Positions 1-12,884 of a stretch of DNA of 64,000 nt are shown here, piece after piece; position 1 is the stretch's first letter; every line of letters begins with the position of its first letter. A model generated the notes under the pieces. It had not been told where the DNA came from and made no database searches. It saw only the letters and a list, made by a program, of their open reading frames with translations. A program made the translations under genes and the position numbers. Where the stretch lies: positions 13,952,358 through 14,016,357 of the forward strand of contig RPFO01000213.1 of NCBI GenBank assembly GCA_009746045.1, given 5' to 3'. The stretch comes from Mesostigma viride (Eukaryota; Streptophyta; Mesostigmatophyceae; Mesostigmatales; Mesostigmataceae).

Positions 1-290
1 ATTTTCCTGGCCCAACCATCTTCCTGGCCCAACCATCTTCCTGGCCCAACCATCTTCCTGTCCCAACCATCTTCCTGGCCCAACCATCTTCCTGGCCCAA
101 CCATCTTCCTGGCCCAACCATCTTCCGGGCCCAACCATCTTCCTGGCCCAACCATCTTCCTGTCCCAACCATCTTCCTGGCCCAACCATCTTCCTGGCCC
201 AACCATCTTCCTGGCCCAACCATCTTCCTGGCCCAACCATCTTCCTCGCCCAACCATGTTCCTGGCCCAACCATCTTCCTGGCCCAACCT
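1..290. repeat. 17-bp minisatellite
   Basis: About 17 tandem copies of a 17-bp unit (CTTCCTGGCCCAACCAT) with scattered single-base variants; the array runs off the left window edge. No coding potential is evident. Confidence 0.95.
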
Positions 291-603
291 TTTACCGATA
301 GGTATCTAGACGGGGGGGGAAAGGTTTCATCTTTAAAGCTACCCAGGGAAGCATCGCACTCATCAATGTGTGTGATACATGGGCATTCGACTCCAATTCC
401 GATGTTTTGGGACCAAGGGGGGTTCTGCTTGGAAGCAAATGGCTCTTGTTTGCATTGTTTGAGATGTATGGGTTTTCCACTACCTTTCCGTGTATGGGAC
501 ATGTGGCCCAATGTTATAGGTTCTATGTTCTACCTGGGAGTAATTGCTGCGGTTGTACCTGGGAATCCACATATGGCCTAATTTGCCGCCATCTTCACCA
601 CAG

Positions 604-3600
604 GTACCCGCAACCAGGGACACAGGGGGACAGGGTGCGCCAGGGGCCGCCAGCACCGCACCCAGCGATGCCCATCCCTCGTCCTCACGAGCACGAGGGG
701 GGGAGTCCCAGGGGGGAGCGCCAGGGGCCTCACAACGGGCCGGCGGCCTTGGCGCGTCTTCATCAGACCCCCGAGCAGAGCTGATGGCTGCCATTCAGGT
801 GTGTGGTAGGATGCTGTTGGGTCAGGCCTAGGGTCGTATCCTGTGGGGGTCGTACTACCCACACTTGGGGGTTGTACTACCCACACTTGGGTGTCATACT
901 CGAGGTAGCATGCTTTTGGGTCAGACGTGCCCTGGTATGCTTTCACCTTGTGGATGTGCCTTAATGGAGAGGTGAACATGGGGGGCGTATATGTGTTGCA
1001 TGGGAGATGAGTATACCCCTATACCCCTATGCTTTGGCGTTGTGGTTGTATCATGTTGGAGAGTGCAAGTGGCAGTTGTTTTTGTGGTTGCCCCATGCCT
1101 CATGCCTCATGCCTCATGCCTCATGCCTCATGCCTCATGCCTCATGCCTCATGCCTCATGCCTCATGCCTCATGCCTCATGCCTCATGCCTCATGCCTCA
1201 TGCCTCATGCCTCATGCCTCATGCCTCATGCCTCATGCCTCATGCCTCCTGCCTCCTGCCTCCTGCCTCCTGCCTCCTGCCTCCTGCCTCCTGCCTCCTG
1301 CCTCCTGCCTCCTGCCTCCTGCCTCCTGCCTCCTGCCTCCTGCCTCCTGCCTCCTGCCTCCTGCCTCCTGCCTCCTGCCTCCTGCCTCCTGCCTCCTGCC
1401 TCCTGCCTCCTGCCTCCTGCCTCCTGCCTCCTGCCTCCTGCCTCCTGCCTCCTGCCTCCTGCCTCCTGCCTCCTGCCTCCTGCCTCCTGCCTCCTGCCTC
1501 CTGCCTCCTGCCTCCTGCCTCCTGCCCCTGCCCCTGCCTCCTGCCTCCTGCCTCCTGCCTCCTGCCTCCTGCCTCCTGCCTCCTGCCTCCTGCCTCCTGC
1601 CTCCTGCCTCCTGCCTCCTGCCTCCTGCCTCCTGCCTCCTGCCTCCTGCCTCCTGCCTCCTGCCTCCTGCCTCCTGCCTCCTGCCTCCTGCCTCCTGCCT
1701 CCTGCCTCCTGCCTCCTGCCTCCTGCCTCCTGCCTCCTGCCTCCTGCCTCCTGCCTCCTGCCTCCTGCCTCCTGCCTCCTGCCTCCTGCCTCCTGCCTCC
1801 TGCCTCCTGCCTCCTGCCTCCTGCCTCGTGCCTCGTGCCTCGTGCCTCGTGCCTCGTGCCTCGTGCCTCGTGCCTCGTGCCTCGTGCCTCGTGCCTCGTG
1901 CCTCGTGCCTCGTGCCTCATGCCTCATGTCTGTGCCTGTTGCCCCATGCTTGCCCCATGCTTGCCCCCCTTGCCCCCCTGGCCGTATGCTATCTCCGCCA
2001 GAGCTCCAATGTGCGCCTCCGAAAGGTGTCCGCCAGCACAAAGCACCGGCGGGGCCGCGGCAAGGGGAAGGAGGCGGCCAGCCAGGTGGTTCCTGTGAGT
2101 GGCAGTGTTTGAGACTGCCCGACTACCCAAAACAATGTATCATGTATTGTTATCTATAGACTACTACTATATACTACTATCATCTTACCTCTGTCATGTA
2201 TCGTTGTCAATGAATATATATATCGTGCCACGATGTGTGGCCTGCCTCGCCCCCGAAGAATTCGTATCGTCATTCTACTTTTCTACTTTCATCCGTTTCC
2301 CTGTGAACACCATCGCTGTACTGTGTATCGCCGAATACAATTGCTTTGCGTCATGGGTCGCCCCCGCAGCCTTGGTTGAAGCGCCGACAGCATGTCCTGC
2401 TGCCAGCTGCCAACTTTTCAGGTTGGCCAAGCGCTGATACTCCCCACTGCCAAGCGCTTTTTTCCTTTTTCCTTTCCTTTTTCCTTTCCTTTTTCCTTTC
2501 CTTTTTCCTTTCCTTTTTCCTGTCGGGTGTCGCCCAGGAACAGCCTTCGAACGGTCTTCTGTGTGCCCCAGGCTTGAGTGTGGGTGCGCCCCTTGTTGCC
2601 CTGTCCCATGGCGATCACTTGTTGGATCGCTGGCAGATCCTGTGCACGTCCTGATCCTCCTGTTTACTACTGATCACTACTGCTTACGGCTGTATTATAT
2701 GTTGTTTCCCTCTTGGCGGCTATTCTCCCCTCCTACATCTTGCTCCCATGTCATCGGCTCCTACTGGCATCTGCGGCTCTTTTTCACGTTGTTGCTTTTT
2801 GCTGGGTTCTTTACGTGATTACTTAATGAACTAGTTAATAAATAGTTTAATTAATTAGTCTGGTGTCCCCGTTGGGGGGACTGCGGAGTTCTGTTCTGTT
2901 CTTTCCGTAATGATAACCCTGCTTGCGGCTCTGTTATGTCTTGTTCCCTTTTCCGGCGATTAAATTCCGTCGTGTTTCGTTCCTTTTCCGCCACCACTTT
3001 TCCCTCTATTTGCGTCCGCATCAGCCCCCTGCTGCTGACATGTTCTCTGAGATGGCCTCGGCGCTGGCGCTGCGTCGGCTCTCCCTCGTGGGGGGGGGCG
3101 GCGACGGGGGTGACAGCGGGCCGGTGAGTGGCGTGCTGGGGTGGGGGCGCTGATAGGCTCTGATAGACTTACCGACTTGCGACACCTGGCACGCTCTCAG
3201 CGAACGCCGATTTCGCACGCCCCTGCCCTGCGTGTCGAATCACTGTCTTGATTGCTACCGCGGGGGAGGGATAATGGCTTAATGATTTGCACACTGGCTT
3301 CGATATGAAGCCACCTGAACATTGTACTTGATGCAGAACAGGATTGGTTGAGCTACAAGCATAATCTTGGATGAGTAGTTATGTCAGCGGCCATGCGTTT
3401 GCACGCCAAGCACATCTGTCCAGCGACAAGAACCGGAAGCCAATCGCCCCACTATACGTATCCCGAATCTCACGAAGAAACAATTGTTGCAGGGTTAAGT
3501 TCTGTACCCGAGCACCCGTGCCTTGTTTCCCACCTGATGTGTGCCTATGAAGGTAAATGCTCCGTGTCTTCGCACCCTTATATGCACCCCAAATCTCATG

Positions 3601-6368
3601 AACAATGGTTAGGGTTAAAGCATGTGACTTTGCACCCGTGACTTGTTGCCTACCTGATGCGTGCCATTGAAGATTAATGCTCCCTGAATACCCTCTGGAC
3701 ACACCTGTCAAGCTGACGCTACTCACCGGGAACACAAGTCAAGCTAAATGCATGTGTGCATGTGATGCTTGCGTGCTCCACATGATGAATGCGCCTCTAT
3801 GCTGGCCCACGGCGCGCCACACGCCATGGGGTGCATCTTTCCGGCATTGCCGGCGAGGCCTCTATACGGTTGTGCACTATGCTGGTGGCGCACTGCTGGT
3901 TGTGCACTATGCTGGTTGTGCACTATGGTGGTGGCGCACGATGCTGGTGGGGTACGATGCTGGCGGCGCATGATGCTGGCGGCACAGGAGGACGGAAAGG
4001 CCTCTGGGACGGGCACCAGCCGCAGTCGCAGCGACGACAGCGACGACTTGTCTGCGCCAGTGCAAGCATTGCAGCAGGGCATGGCCAAGGTGAGGCATGC
4101 AGGCACTGCAGCAGGGCATGGCCAAGGTGAGGTGGTGGAAGGGCATGTGCAAGTTGACGGCTGATAATGCGCTGCAGCAGGGCATGTCCAAGGTGAGGTG
4201 GTGGAAGGGCATGTGCAAGTTGACGGCTGATAATGCGCTGCAGCAGGGCATGGCCAAGGTGAGGTGGTGGAAGGGCATGTGCAAGTTGACGGCTGATAAC
4301 GCGCTGCAGCAGGGCATGTCCAAGGTGAGGTGGTGGAAGGGCATGTGCAAGTTGACGCCGGATAACGCGCTGCAGCAGGGCATGGCCAAGGTGAGGTGGT
4401 GGAAGGGCATGTGCAAGTTGACGCCGGATAACGCGCTGCAGCAGGGCATGGCCAAGGTGAGGTGGTGGAAGGGCATGTGCAAGTTGACGGCTGATAACGC
4501 GCTGCAGCAGGGCATGTCCAAGGTGAGGTGGTGGAAGGGCATGTGCAAGTTGACGCCGGATAACGCGCTGCAGCAGGGCATGTCCAAGGTGAGGTGGTGG
4601 AAGGGCATGTGCAAGTTGACGGCTGATAACGCGCTGCAGCAGGGCATGGCCAAGGTGAGGTGGTGGAAGGGCATGTGCAAGTTGACGCCGGATAACGCGC
4701 TGCAGCAGGGCATGGCCAAGGTGAGGTGGTGGAAGGGCATGTGCAAGTTGACGGCTGATAATGCGCTGCAGCAGGGCATGTCCAAGGTGAGGTGGTGGAA
4801 GGGCATGTGCAAGTTGACGGCTGATAACGCGCTGCAGCAGGGCATGGCCAAGGTGAGCCCTTTCTATAGAATTTGCATCAAACCACAAATAATTACCACC
4901 TAGTAACTATAAGCGCTTGCCTTGCAAAGCTATGGTTGCACGCCTGTCTGTCCCCGGGCTCCTGCCTACACGTACCCCTGCCTCCATGCCTGGGTGCACC
5001 GCCCCTCACCCCTCCGCCCTACCAACTCCCTGGGGCCCAGGGCCAAGGATAAACGATGGTTGCTAGGTGCCTGGCTTTGGCCAGCCTGAGATGACGGTAC
5101 ACACTCTGGGGTTTGGTCCCTGGCAGTTATTTATCTAAGACTCAGCTAGTTGTGAGGCTTGAGCATCTTCTTTCTGGTCTGCCTGCTTGCTTCCGCTTCC
5201 TGCATTCCTTAGTAGCTCATGGCCAATACCATTTCAGTTCTTCCTCCTTAGTTGACAACAATAATACATTTCATAGTAAACTTGAACACAGCCGAGGTTT
5301 CATTGCATCGCCGGCTATCCCATTCACTAAATAAATTTTTACTTACCCAAGAAATATAATCTCTGCCTCCCATCTACGCACGTTTCTAGTATACAAGCCT
5401 GTTGCCTCTTGGGATCTGACTTCCATGAAAGTTTGGTCAGCTTGGCTCTGGGTATACCTCCCAAGTCTTCCTTTTCTCTTTCCTTTTGCGAGGCTGTCCC
5501 TGCTTGGGATATCTTACCGCCTTCTGTCCCCCTAAAGATTGTATTTGTATATTCAAGGGAGGTGTGCCATCGTTTCGCTCGCCTGCCAGGGAGAGGCGGC
5601 CGCCCGGTAGGGGTGGAGCGGCGACTCGTGGTTTCCGGGTGGCCGATTGTTTACTGGCAAACCGTGCCTGGGATAGAATGTAGGAGCATGAGTTGTCTCG
5701 TTCCTTGGGGCGCAAAATGTCTCGCTCTTTACATCTTTAGTGCATGACATAAATAGTTCACTTCGTATACCCAGTCGTCCTGAATGAATGACGAGCCATC
5801 AGTGAAGCATATTCTCTCATCATACCACCCAAGTGAAATGTAGCGGGCACGTCTTATAGTACCTTCATGAATCAAATAAGGTGGTCCTGCAGGGGGGCCA
5901 TGGAGCCATGCAGCCTGGCAGGGTCCCGGCTTATCTGTGTTCTGGGGGTTGATGCCTCGCAAAGAGAAATGGCAGGACGTTATATGGAAGGATACCAACC
6001 CCAAGTCGGGGGGGTGACCCACGTGTGACCAGATTGGGTAAGCATCATGATTCGGGCCGACATGACGCCTGCAACCCTGCAACCTGAGGCTAGATAGACA
6101 CCCATCCCATACCATTCATTGATGATTTATGCTCACATGACGCAGTCACGTGCTAATTCGTGAGCATGTTACTGTATCCTGGACAATTTCATCTCCCTTA
6201 CCACGTATGCACCTTGGTTGATTGCATGTGCTTGCTTCCAGTCTTGCTCTCAGAGTTCTAAACATAAGTCAATGCCTCGCTGCCACGTGGTTGCAGATAT
6301 CGGGCCTGGCAGGGTTCCTCGCGATGAAGGACTCAGAGAGCAAGGACGCTGACTCGGATTGGGACTGA
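604..6368 (+). CDS. 3' exons of an unrecognised Ser/Gly-rich protein (partial gene, 5 exons)
   Basis: I infer five phase-0 exons: 604-798, 2002-2094, 3025-3123, 3988-4089 and 6297-6368. Each has an AG acceptor and, except the last, a GT donor (GTGTGT, GTGAGT, GTGAGT, GTGAGG); each length is a multiple of three, so the frame is kept throughout. The product is low-complexity: a Gly/Ala/Ser-rich stretch ending AELMAAIQ, a basic segment (KHRRGRGKGK), a kinase-site-like RRLSLVGGG, a Ser/Asp-rich segment, then the acidic C-terminus ESKDADSDWD and a stop. It resembles the flexible cytoplasmic tail of a signalling protein, but no fold is recognisable. Upstream exons lie outside the window. The donor of the fourth exon is embedded in a tandem array of 13 donor copies. 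The function is unknown. Confidence 0.5.
1094..1926. repeat. 7-bp microsatellite array in three sequence blocks
   Basis: About 118 copies of a 7-bp unit lying in an intron of the preceding gene. The first block is CATGCCT type, the long middle block CTGCCTC type (one CCCCTG interruption near 1525), and the last block GTGCCTC type. All six frames read as long low-complexity ORFs because 7 is not a multiple of 3 and the unit carries no stop; these are not genes. Confidence 0.97.
2459..2521. repeat. Polypyrimidine minisatellite
   Basis: About five copies of a 12-bp unit TTTTTCCTTTCC inside an intron. Confidence 0.9.
4068..4857 (+). repeat. Tandem array of exon-end plus splice-donor units (66 bp)
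   Basis: The end of the exon at 3988-4089 (coding QQGMAK) together with its donor GTGAGG is repeated: a second copy follows after 37 bp, then eleven more with a 66-bp period. Units alternate between GGCATGGCC and GGCATGTCC and between GCTGATAA and GCCGGATAA variants. Every copy keeps the AAG|GTGAGG donor. Because 66 is divisible by 3, one frame stays open across the array (4097-4903), but it is not the frame of the upstream exon. Confidence 0.9.
4858..5984. other. Intron sequence, no gene recognised
   Basis: Between the donor array and the terminal exon at 6297. Short ORFs on both strands overlap one another and show no recognisable motif. I see nothing functional here. Confidence 0.5.
5985..6150 (-). 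mobile_element. Decayed end of a long-TIR element
   Basis: Matches, with many changes, the right-hand inverted repeat of the element at 44710-45654: an ATTCGGGCCG core, a CTAGATAGACACCCATCCCAT region, and the terminal palindrome-like CATGACGCAGTCACGTG. It is a diverged relic. Confidence 0.6.
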
Positions 6369-6689
6369 TGAGAACTGGAACTGACGGGCATGCACAGCGA
6401 GCATTTGGCGGTGATTCTTGGAACGGTAGATCTCTTCATGAGGGCATGCAACGAAACGCCTCTGCAATGTCGAACGTTTGGGGCACTGGATAATTCTGTT
6501 TGTGTACATTGTCGTCAGAAAGCAAAAGCCGTGAAAAAGCTAGCTGCCCAAGTCTGAGATTCCGCGGAACACAGAAAGAAAGAAAGCCTAAAAGCTACCA
6601 GCGAGGAATCGAACATAGGACCTTCTGCATGATTTCGCGGCGGAATTCTGTTTGTGTACATTAATTAAATAAATGATTAATTAATTATG

Positions 6690-6860
6690 TGTCAATGAAG
6701 TAATTAATTAGTTACATGTAACTGTGTCACGTGAGCAAAGTCCTCAGGAAAATGAATATATGGGGTGGATGGATGTAGCTAGCTATCTAGTTCCTAGTTG
6801 TAACAGGGTTGCGGGCACCATGGCCCGAATGGCTATGCATGCCAAGCTAGCTGGCCGCGC
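6690..6860 (+). mobile_element. Decayed end of a long-TIR element
   Basis: Matches the left-hand inverted repeat of the element at 44710-45654: TTAATTAATT run, GTCACGTGAGCAAAGTCCTCA, then a GGGTTGCGGGCACCATGGCCCGAAT core. It lies in opposite orientation to the relic at 5985-6150. Confidence 0.6.
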
Positions 6861-6928
6861 AGGTCCCAGAGATCGCGCCGGCCGCGCCACCATCGCTGCC
6901 CTCTCCATGCAGCCCACCCGGCAGGCAG

Positions 6929-7150
6929 ATGGCAGCCTCTCCCCGCACTCCTACGCGGCCCCGGCTACTCGTCAGCAACCATGTACCTCGACCACGTACA
7001 GACGCCATCGCCATGAAGCTGCAGGAGATGGAAGCCCATCGCCAAGCAGATCGTAGATCGCGAGGACTCCGACCGCGCTGGCCGCCAAGGCAGAGTGCTG
7101 CGTCGCTTCCACCAGCAGCCAGGGGAGACAGCAACCTCTCTTGAGGAAGA
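6929..7150 (+). pseudogene. Degenerate retrotransposon ORF1 fragment
   Basis: One frame reads DAIAMKLQEMEAHRQADRR, aligning with [19 protein letters not shown] of the better-preserved ORF1-like protein encoded at 13308-14061 (minus). Similarity continues for about 50 residues with frame changes. No intact ORF remains. Confidence 0.7.
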
Positions 7151-8151
7151 GCTCCGGAGCATGAGCTCTTTATACCCACTTGCATGGAGCTAGCTTGAAG
7201 GTGAAATTAATAGAGCTGCGTCCACAGGCACCGCCTTCCCCATTCAAGGGACAAGACGGCACCCCCACCAGCTCTGCACTTCTGCTTACCTTCAGCCATT
7301 GCATTACCGAAAGAGGCAACATTCGTTTCCCTTGAAAATTCAAGTACAACGGACGGCGCGCAAATTTCAGCGTACGGACTGATCCAGGACCGGATCGACC
7401 AAACCCGATCTGCCCAAATCTGCCCAAATCTTTCACTTCACGAGTCACTACCGGATCTGTACGGCACCTGCGGGCCGACTTCCTGATTCCGTGGACTCCG
7501 AGCATAGAACATTTTTTTCTGAGACGGCAGGCTTAGTCTTTAAATTAGACCAACCTCGGGCAGTGTTCGATGGCATGGAAGCTCTTGCTGTCGTTTAAAC
7601 GGCGCTGTCAATTAAGTCTGTTGGTTTTTAATTTTGACAGGACTCGCCCAGCATGTTTTCCGCATGTTTTTAGCTCCAGGAATTATAACAGCTGTAATAT
7701 CACCAGTGGAATGCGGGAGGGGAGGTCGGGCTTAAGGAAAACTTTCTTTCGTTGTCATGCCACCATTCAAGCTCCGTGGTTACATGCACGACAGTGTAAG
7801 GCCCCTTCAAGAGAAGTTTCTGCGATCATAGACCGATAGTGCGCCACCGGTACTGGTAGAGAAATTTCATGCGTTTCTTGGAACGCCTATAGGCTTAATG
7901 ACGGCTAGGCAAACGAGCTACTATCTCGCCCCGGCTAATCTATGAAACGTAAGTGTGCCGCCTTTCCCGTGCGCTTGCAAGTGTGGGGATCTCAGCGGGT
8001 CATTCGTTGTCACGTTTACGAAGCGTCTACCCATGTGTTCCATGGCAAACGCGGTGTGCCTGGCATCCGCAATGTGCTCTGAGCATGGGTGTGTTCGGCA
8101 TTGGTCTCGGCCGCAGCTTGTCAGGCCCTGAGTCGCGATGCACGAAGCACG

Positions 8152-8185
<34 letters not shown>

Positions 8186-8494
8186 ATGACTCTTTGTGTC
8201 CGTAGCCAGTGTTGCCGCTTTAGTTCTGATGTATGACTTGCATCGCAGCACTTTGATATCAACACGGCTCACATTACCAGATTACTAGCAACACTGGTTA
8301 CATGTTGCAAACTGCATTGGTATACAGATAATATTACAAATGCAAATAATCTGTACATAATATACAAAAGAGATGTCAATAATCTGCATTGAAGAAGATG
8401 CAGGTGTTTGACTGTGCATGGAGGCAAGAGCTGCTTGTTGATAGCAGCCACCGCCATGGGCTATGTTGTGTCGCTTTCACATATATTTGCCCAT
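7151..8494. other. Intergenic, no gene recognised
   Basis: Holds a short GT/GC dinucleotide run near 8151-8185. The ORFs here are short, overlapping and without motifs. Confidence 0.5.
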
Positions 8495-8615
8495 CGTCAT
8501 TTTCTTCAGCGCTGTAGTGCATGATGGCAGTGCCACAACAATCCATGCCAATGATTTGTCATGATGGGGGGAAAGGATGACATTTCTACCTGGCTGTTTG
8601 ACACGTGCATGCTTG
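8495..8615 (+). repeat. Direct repeat, left copy
   Basis: Shares the string AGTGCCACAACAATC, a G-run followed by GATGACA, and ACACGTGCATGC with 9311-9435 in the same order and orientation. The two copies flank the compound microsatellite at 8741-9133. Confidence 0.75.
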
Positions 8616-8738
8616 ACTCGCTCACCCAGCCACTCCCTCCCTCACGCACCCACGCAAGCAAGCACACCCACATCCACACTGTCCCACACACCCAAGCACG
8701 CACACCCACCCACCCAGACAGCCAGACACACACACATG

Positions 8739-9133
<395 letters not shown>

Positions 9134-9310
9134 TCAAACATGCATGCACGTCTAGTGTCTCTCCATTTGAGCACCTGTCCTTACACCCCCGCAGTGGCAG
9201 CCAAGCGAGGAAGCAACCAAGGGACCAAGCGAACCCCCCAACTGCCCGACATCACCGGAATGTACCGTCCGGAATGTTCGTATGGCACGTTAATTGCACA
9301 AATACCTGCC

Positions 9311-9435
9311 CCACATTTTCTTCAACGCTATATAATGCATCATCGCAGTGCCACAACAATCTGGGCTCTGAGATATTGAATCATACGGGGGGGGAAGATG
9401 ACAGGCATACCTGGATGTTTCACACGTGCATGCCT
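9311..9435 (+). repeat. Direct repeat, right copy
   Basis: Partner of 8495-8615: same ordered blocks with about 80 percent visual similarity. Confidence 0.75.
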
Positions 9436-10708
9436 GAACGGCACATGGATTATGAAACAAATTGAAAGCACGGGCGCACAACATCAACCAATATCATAAC
9501 TTATTTTACTGTACAAGGTAATGTTCATTGGTACCACATGCATTACTGGACAACTTTGGAGTTGGGTTTGATATGGCCTGCAGGCTATCTATTGTGAAAA
9601 CTGCAAGGCATGCTGGTATGGCTACTAAGTGGAACACCATGAATGGAATCCCTAGGAACACCAAGCCTAGTAATGTAAATTACAGGTGGCACAACTGGCA
9701 CACACCACATCGTGGCAAATATAAGCCTGGACTGCAACAGATGATGGCATTTTCCTGTTATGGCATGGTCGATCGGAGGGAATTTTCAACTTTTAATGCC
9801 GATGGACAATGTGAAAGTTATTCCACATAGGGCGGCCCGGCACTCAGCTGCTAACGTCTAGCTGACAACAAGCTTCACGGCCGAATCAGGGATGCAGCGT
9901 CCACTATTAAACCAAGGCATATGAAAAAAAATTCCTGCACAACGTCGGCTTACCGATGGTTGTGGTTAGCATGCGTGAACAAGAAGATTGTGTGGTTTGT
10001 ACGCCAGTCTGATCCGGCGACATGGCAGTGGCTGCCGGCCAGCACATGCGCATGCCATTCGACATGCTGAATGGGGGGCTGTGCGTTAAAATCAAAATGA
10101 ACATGACAAACATCTCATGTAAGAAATTTATATACAGCTTTCTGTCTCAAGCCAAAAAAGGGTGTGTCGTCATGCAATATATCAGTCCTGCCAGCCATAA
10201 ACCTTAACTCCTAATCTGGAATTCACAATTGGCTTGTTTGAATCACACGCATAAACAAAGTAGTCGACACATGTCTACGGAAGCGGCATTTTGAACGTGA
10301 GATTGGATTGATTCGCCGTTTGGTTAGTAAGTTTCCCAGACTGCCATCGCTAGCAAATTTACCATGGCTAGCAGGTGCTGCGGTGCATTTTTTTGCTTAG
10401 GCAACGGGACCATTTTTCTTTAGTCTAGCGCAAAAAAGGCTAAGCATGGGCGGGTCGACATGGCGTCGCATGGGCCGTGAGGCCGGACTTGAACGGACGA
10501 TAGTGTTGTACTAGTTCAGGCTGAAAATGATTCCACCGTTTTCCTTTTCTGATTCCACCGTTTTTCCTTTCCGATTCCTTGGATGAAATCTGGCCGAATC
10601 AGACAGAATAGTTCCTGCGGTGCCAAAAGGGCGGTTACGAAAATGTGTGGCTGGAGTTTGTGCGAAGGGTAACTACTTTGACTGGTGCGCACTTGAAACT
10701 AGTCGGCA
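9436..10708. other. Intergenic, no gene recognised
   Basis: A 100-codon open frame at 9528-9830 has no recognisable motif and no supporting splice structure. Nothing else stands out. Confidence 0.45.
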
Positions 10709-11040
10709 TTGCTAGATGCCGCGGGGGTACACTCCAACTTGAAAGCCGGACGTCTTGGGGGTCAAGGCCTGGCTTTCGGTAATGCAATGTCCATGGAGGA
10801 TAAGCGGCTGTGTACGTCCTCTCTAATTTGCCACAAGAATTGCACGACCTCGCCTGGACTAGCTACGCTGGATGTCGACCTGACGTACCCCGCTAAGCAG
10901 CAGCAGCGATGCGAACTGTGGCCAGAGTACCTCCCCCATGCAAGCAAGACCCCAAGGTGTTCTGGAGCTGGGCGCAGAGACCAGTGAAGGCTGATAGTCG
11001 AACAGCCAATGAACCAGCTGTGGAAGCCCCCCACAGGCTA
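10709..11040 (+). pseudogene. Degenerate retrotransposon ORF1 C-terminus
   Basis: The frame around 10860-10980 reads LDVDLTYPAKQQQRCELWPE, which aligns with the segment around [17 protein letters not shown] of the ORF1-like protein at 13308-14061. The downstream part is frameshifted. It lies on the strand opposite to that copy. Confidence 0.75.
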
Positions 11041-11171
11041 GACTAGCCATATTGTAGTCACACGTACCCATCATGATGCGGCCTGGCCGCTTGGGTGATG
11101 CAAACTGGCCACTCCTAGCCATACCGCCATTCACACCAATGATGCAGCCGGGTAGAATGTTTAGTCATTAA

Positions 11172-11220
11172 ATTCAACTCGTGCTCCCGTTGGGGAGTCA
11201 CGGAGCATAATAACCCCGCT
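11172..11220 (-). mobile_element. 5'-truncated retroelement 3' end (hairpin)
   Basis: On the minus strand it contains a TGCTCC...GGGAGCAC stem-loop, the same 3'-terminal hairpin found at about 12905-12937, 15297-15325 and 40219-40250. It directly abuts the GGAT array that starts at 11221. Confidence 0.7.
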
Positions 11221-12884
11221 CGATGGATGGATGGATGGATGGATGGATGGATGGATGGATGGATGGACGGACGGACGGACGGACGGACGGACGGACGGAC
11301 GGACGGACGGACGGACGGACGGACGGACGGACGGACGGACGGACGGACGGACGGACGGACGGACGGACGGACGGACGGACGGACGGACGGACGGACGGAC
11401 GGACGGACGGACGGACGGACGGACGGACGGACGGACGGACGGACGGACGGACGGACGGACGGACGGACGGACGGACGGACGGACGGACGGACGGACGGAC
11501 GGACGGACGGACGGACGGACGGACGGACGGACGGACGGACGGACGGACGGACGGACGGACGGACGGACGGACGGACGGACGGACGGACGGACGGACGGAC
11601 GGACGGACGGACGGACGGACGGACGGACGGACGGACGGACGGACGGACGGACGGACGGACGGACGGACGGACGGACGGACGGACGGATGGATGGATGGAT
11701 GGATGGATGGATGGATGGATGGATGGATGGATGGATGGATGGATGGATGGATGGATGGATGGATGGATGGATGGATGGATGGATGGATGGATGGATGGAT
11801 GGATGGATGGATGGATGGATGGATGGATGGATGGATGGATGGATGGATCATGGATGGATGGATATGGATGGATGGATGGATGGATGGTCATGGATGATGG
11901 ATGGATGGATGGATGGATGGATGGATGGATGGATGGATGGATGGATGGATGGATGGATGGATGGATGGATGGATGGATGGATGGATGGATGGATGGATGG
12001 ATGGATGGATGGATGGATGGATGGATGGATGGATGGATGGATGGATGGATGGATGGATGGATGGATGGATGGATGGATGGATGGATGGATGGATGGATGG
12101 ATGGATGGATGGATGGATGGATGGATGGATGGATGGATGGATGGATGGATGGATGGATGGATGGATGGATGGATGGATGGATGGATGGATGGATGGATGG
12201 ATGGATGGATGGATGGATGGATGGATGGATGGATGGATGGATGGATGGATGGATGGATGGATGGATGGATGGATGGATGGATGGATGGATGGATGGATGG
12301 ATGGATGGATGGATGGATGGATGGATGGATGGATGGATGGATGGATGGATGGATGGATGGATGGATGGATGGATGGATGGATGGATGGATGGATGGATGG
12401 ATGGATGGATGGATGGATGGATGGATGGATGGATGGATGGATGGATGGATGGATGGATGGATGGATGGATGGATGGATGGATGGATGGATGGATGGATGG
12501 ATGGATGGATGGATGGATGGATGGATGGATGGATGGATGGATGGATGGATGGATGGATGGATGGATGGATGGATGGATGGATGGATGGATGGATGGATGG
12601 ATGGATGGATGGATGGATGGATGGATGGATGGATGGATGGATGGATGGATGGATGGATGGATGGATGGATGGATGGATGGATGGATGGATGGATGGATGG
12701 ATGGATGGATGGATGGATGGATGGATGGATGGATGGATGGATGGATGGATGGATGGATGGATGGATGGATGGATGGATGGATGGATGGATGGATGGATGG
12801 ATGGATGGACGGACGGATGGATGGATGGATGGATGGATGGATGGATGGATGGATGGATGGATGGATGGATGGATGGATGGATGG
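11221..12884. repeat. GGAT/GGAC tetranucleotide array (1.66 kb)
   Basis: Order: short (GGAT)n, long (GGAC)n to about 11685, (GGAT)n, a unique interruption at about 11846-11900 (contains GGATCATGG, GGATATGG and GGTCATGGATGATGG), then about 980 bp of (GGAT)n with one GGACGGAC island near 12808. The interruption and block order recur in the array at 14062-15291. Confidence 0.98.

Noticed and set aside
1094-1926. Long overlapping ORFs on both strands through the 7-bp array
   Set aside because: Pure low-complexity translation forced by a stop-free 7-mer; no flanking coding signal in these frames.
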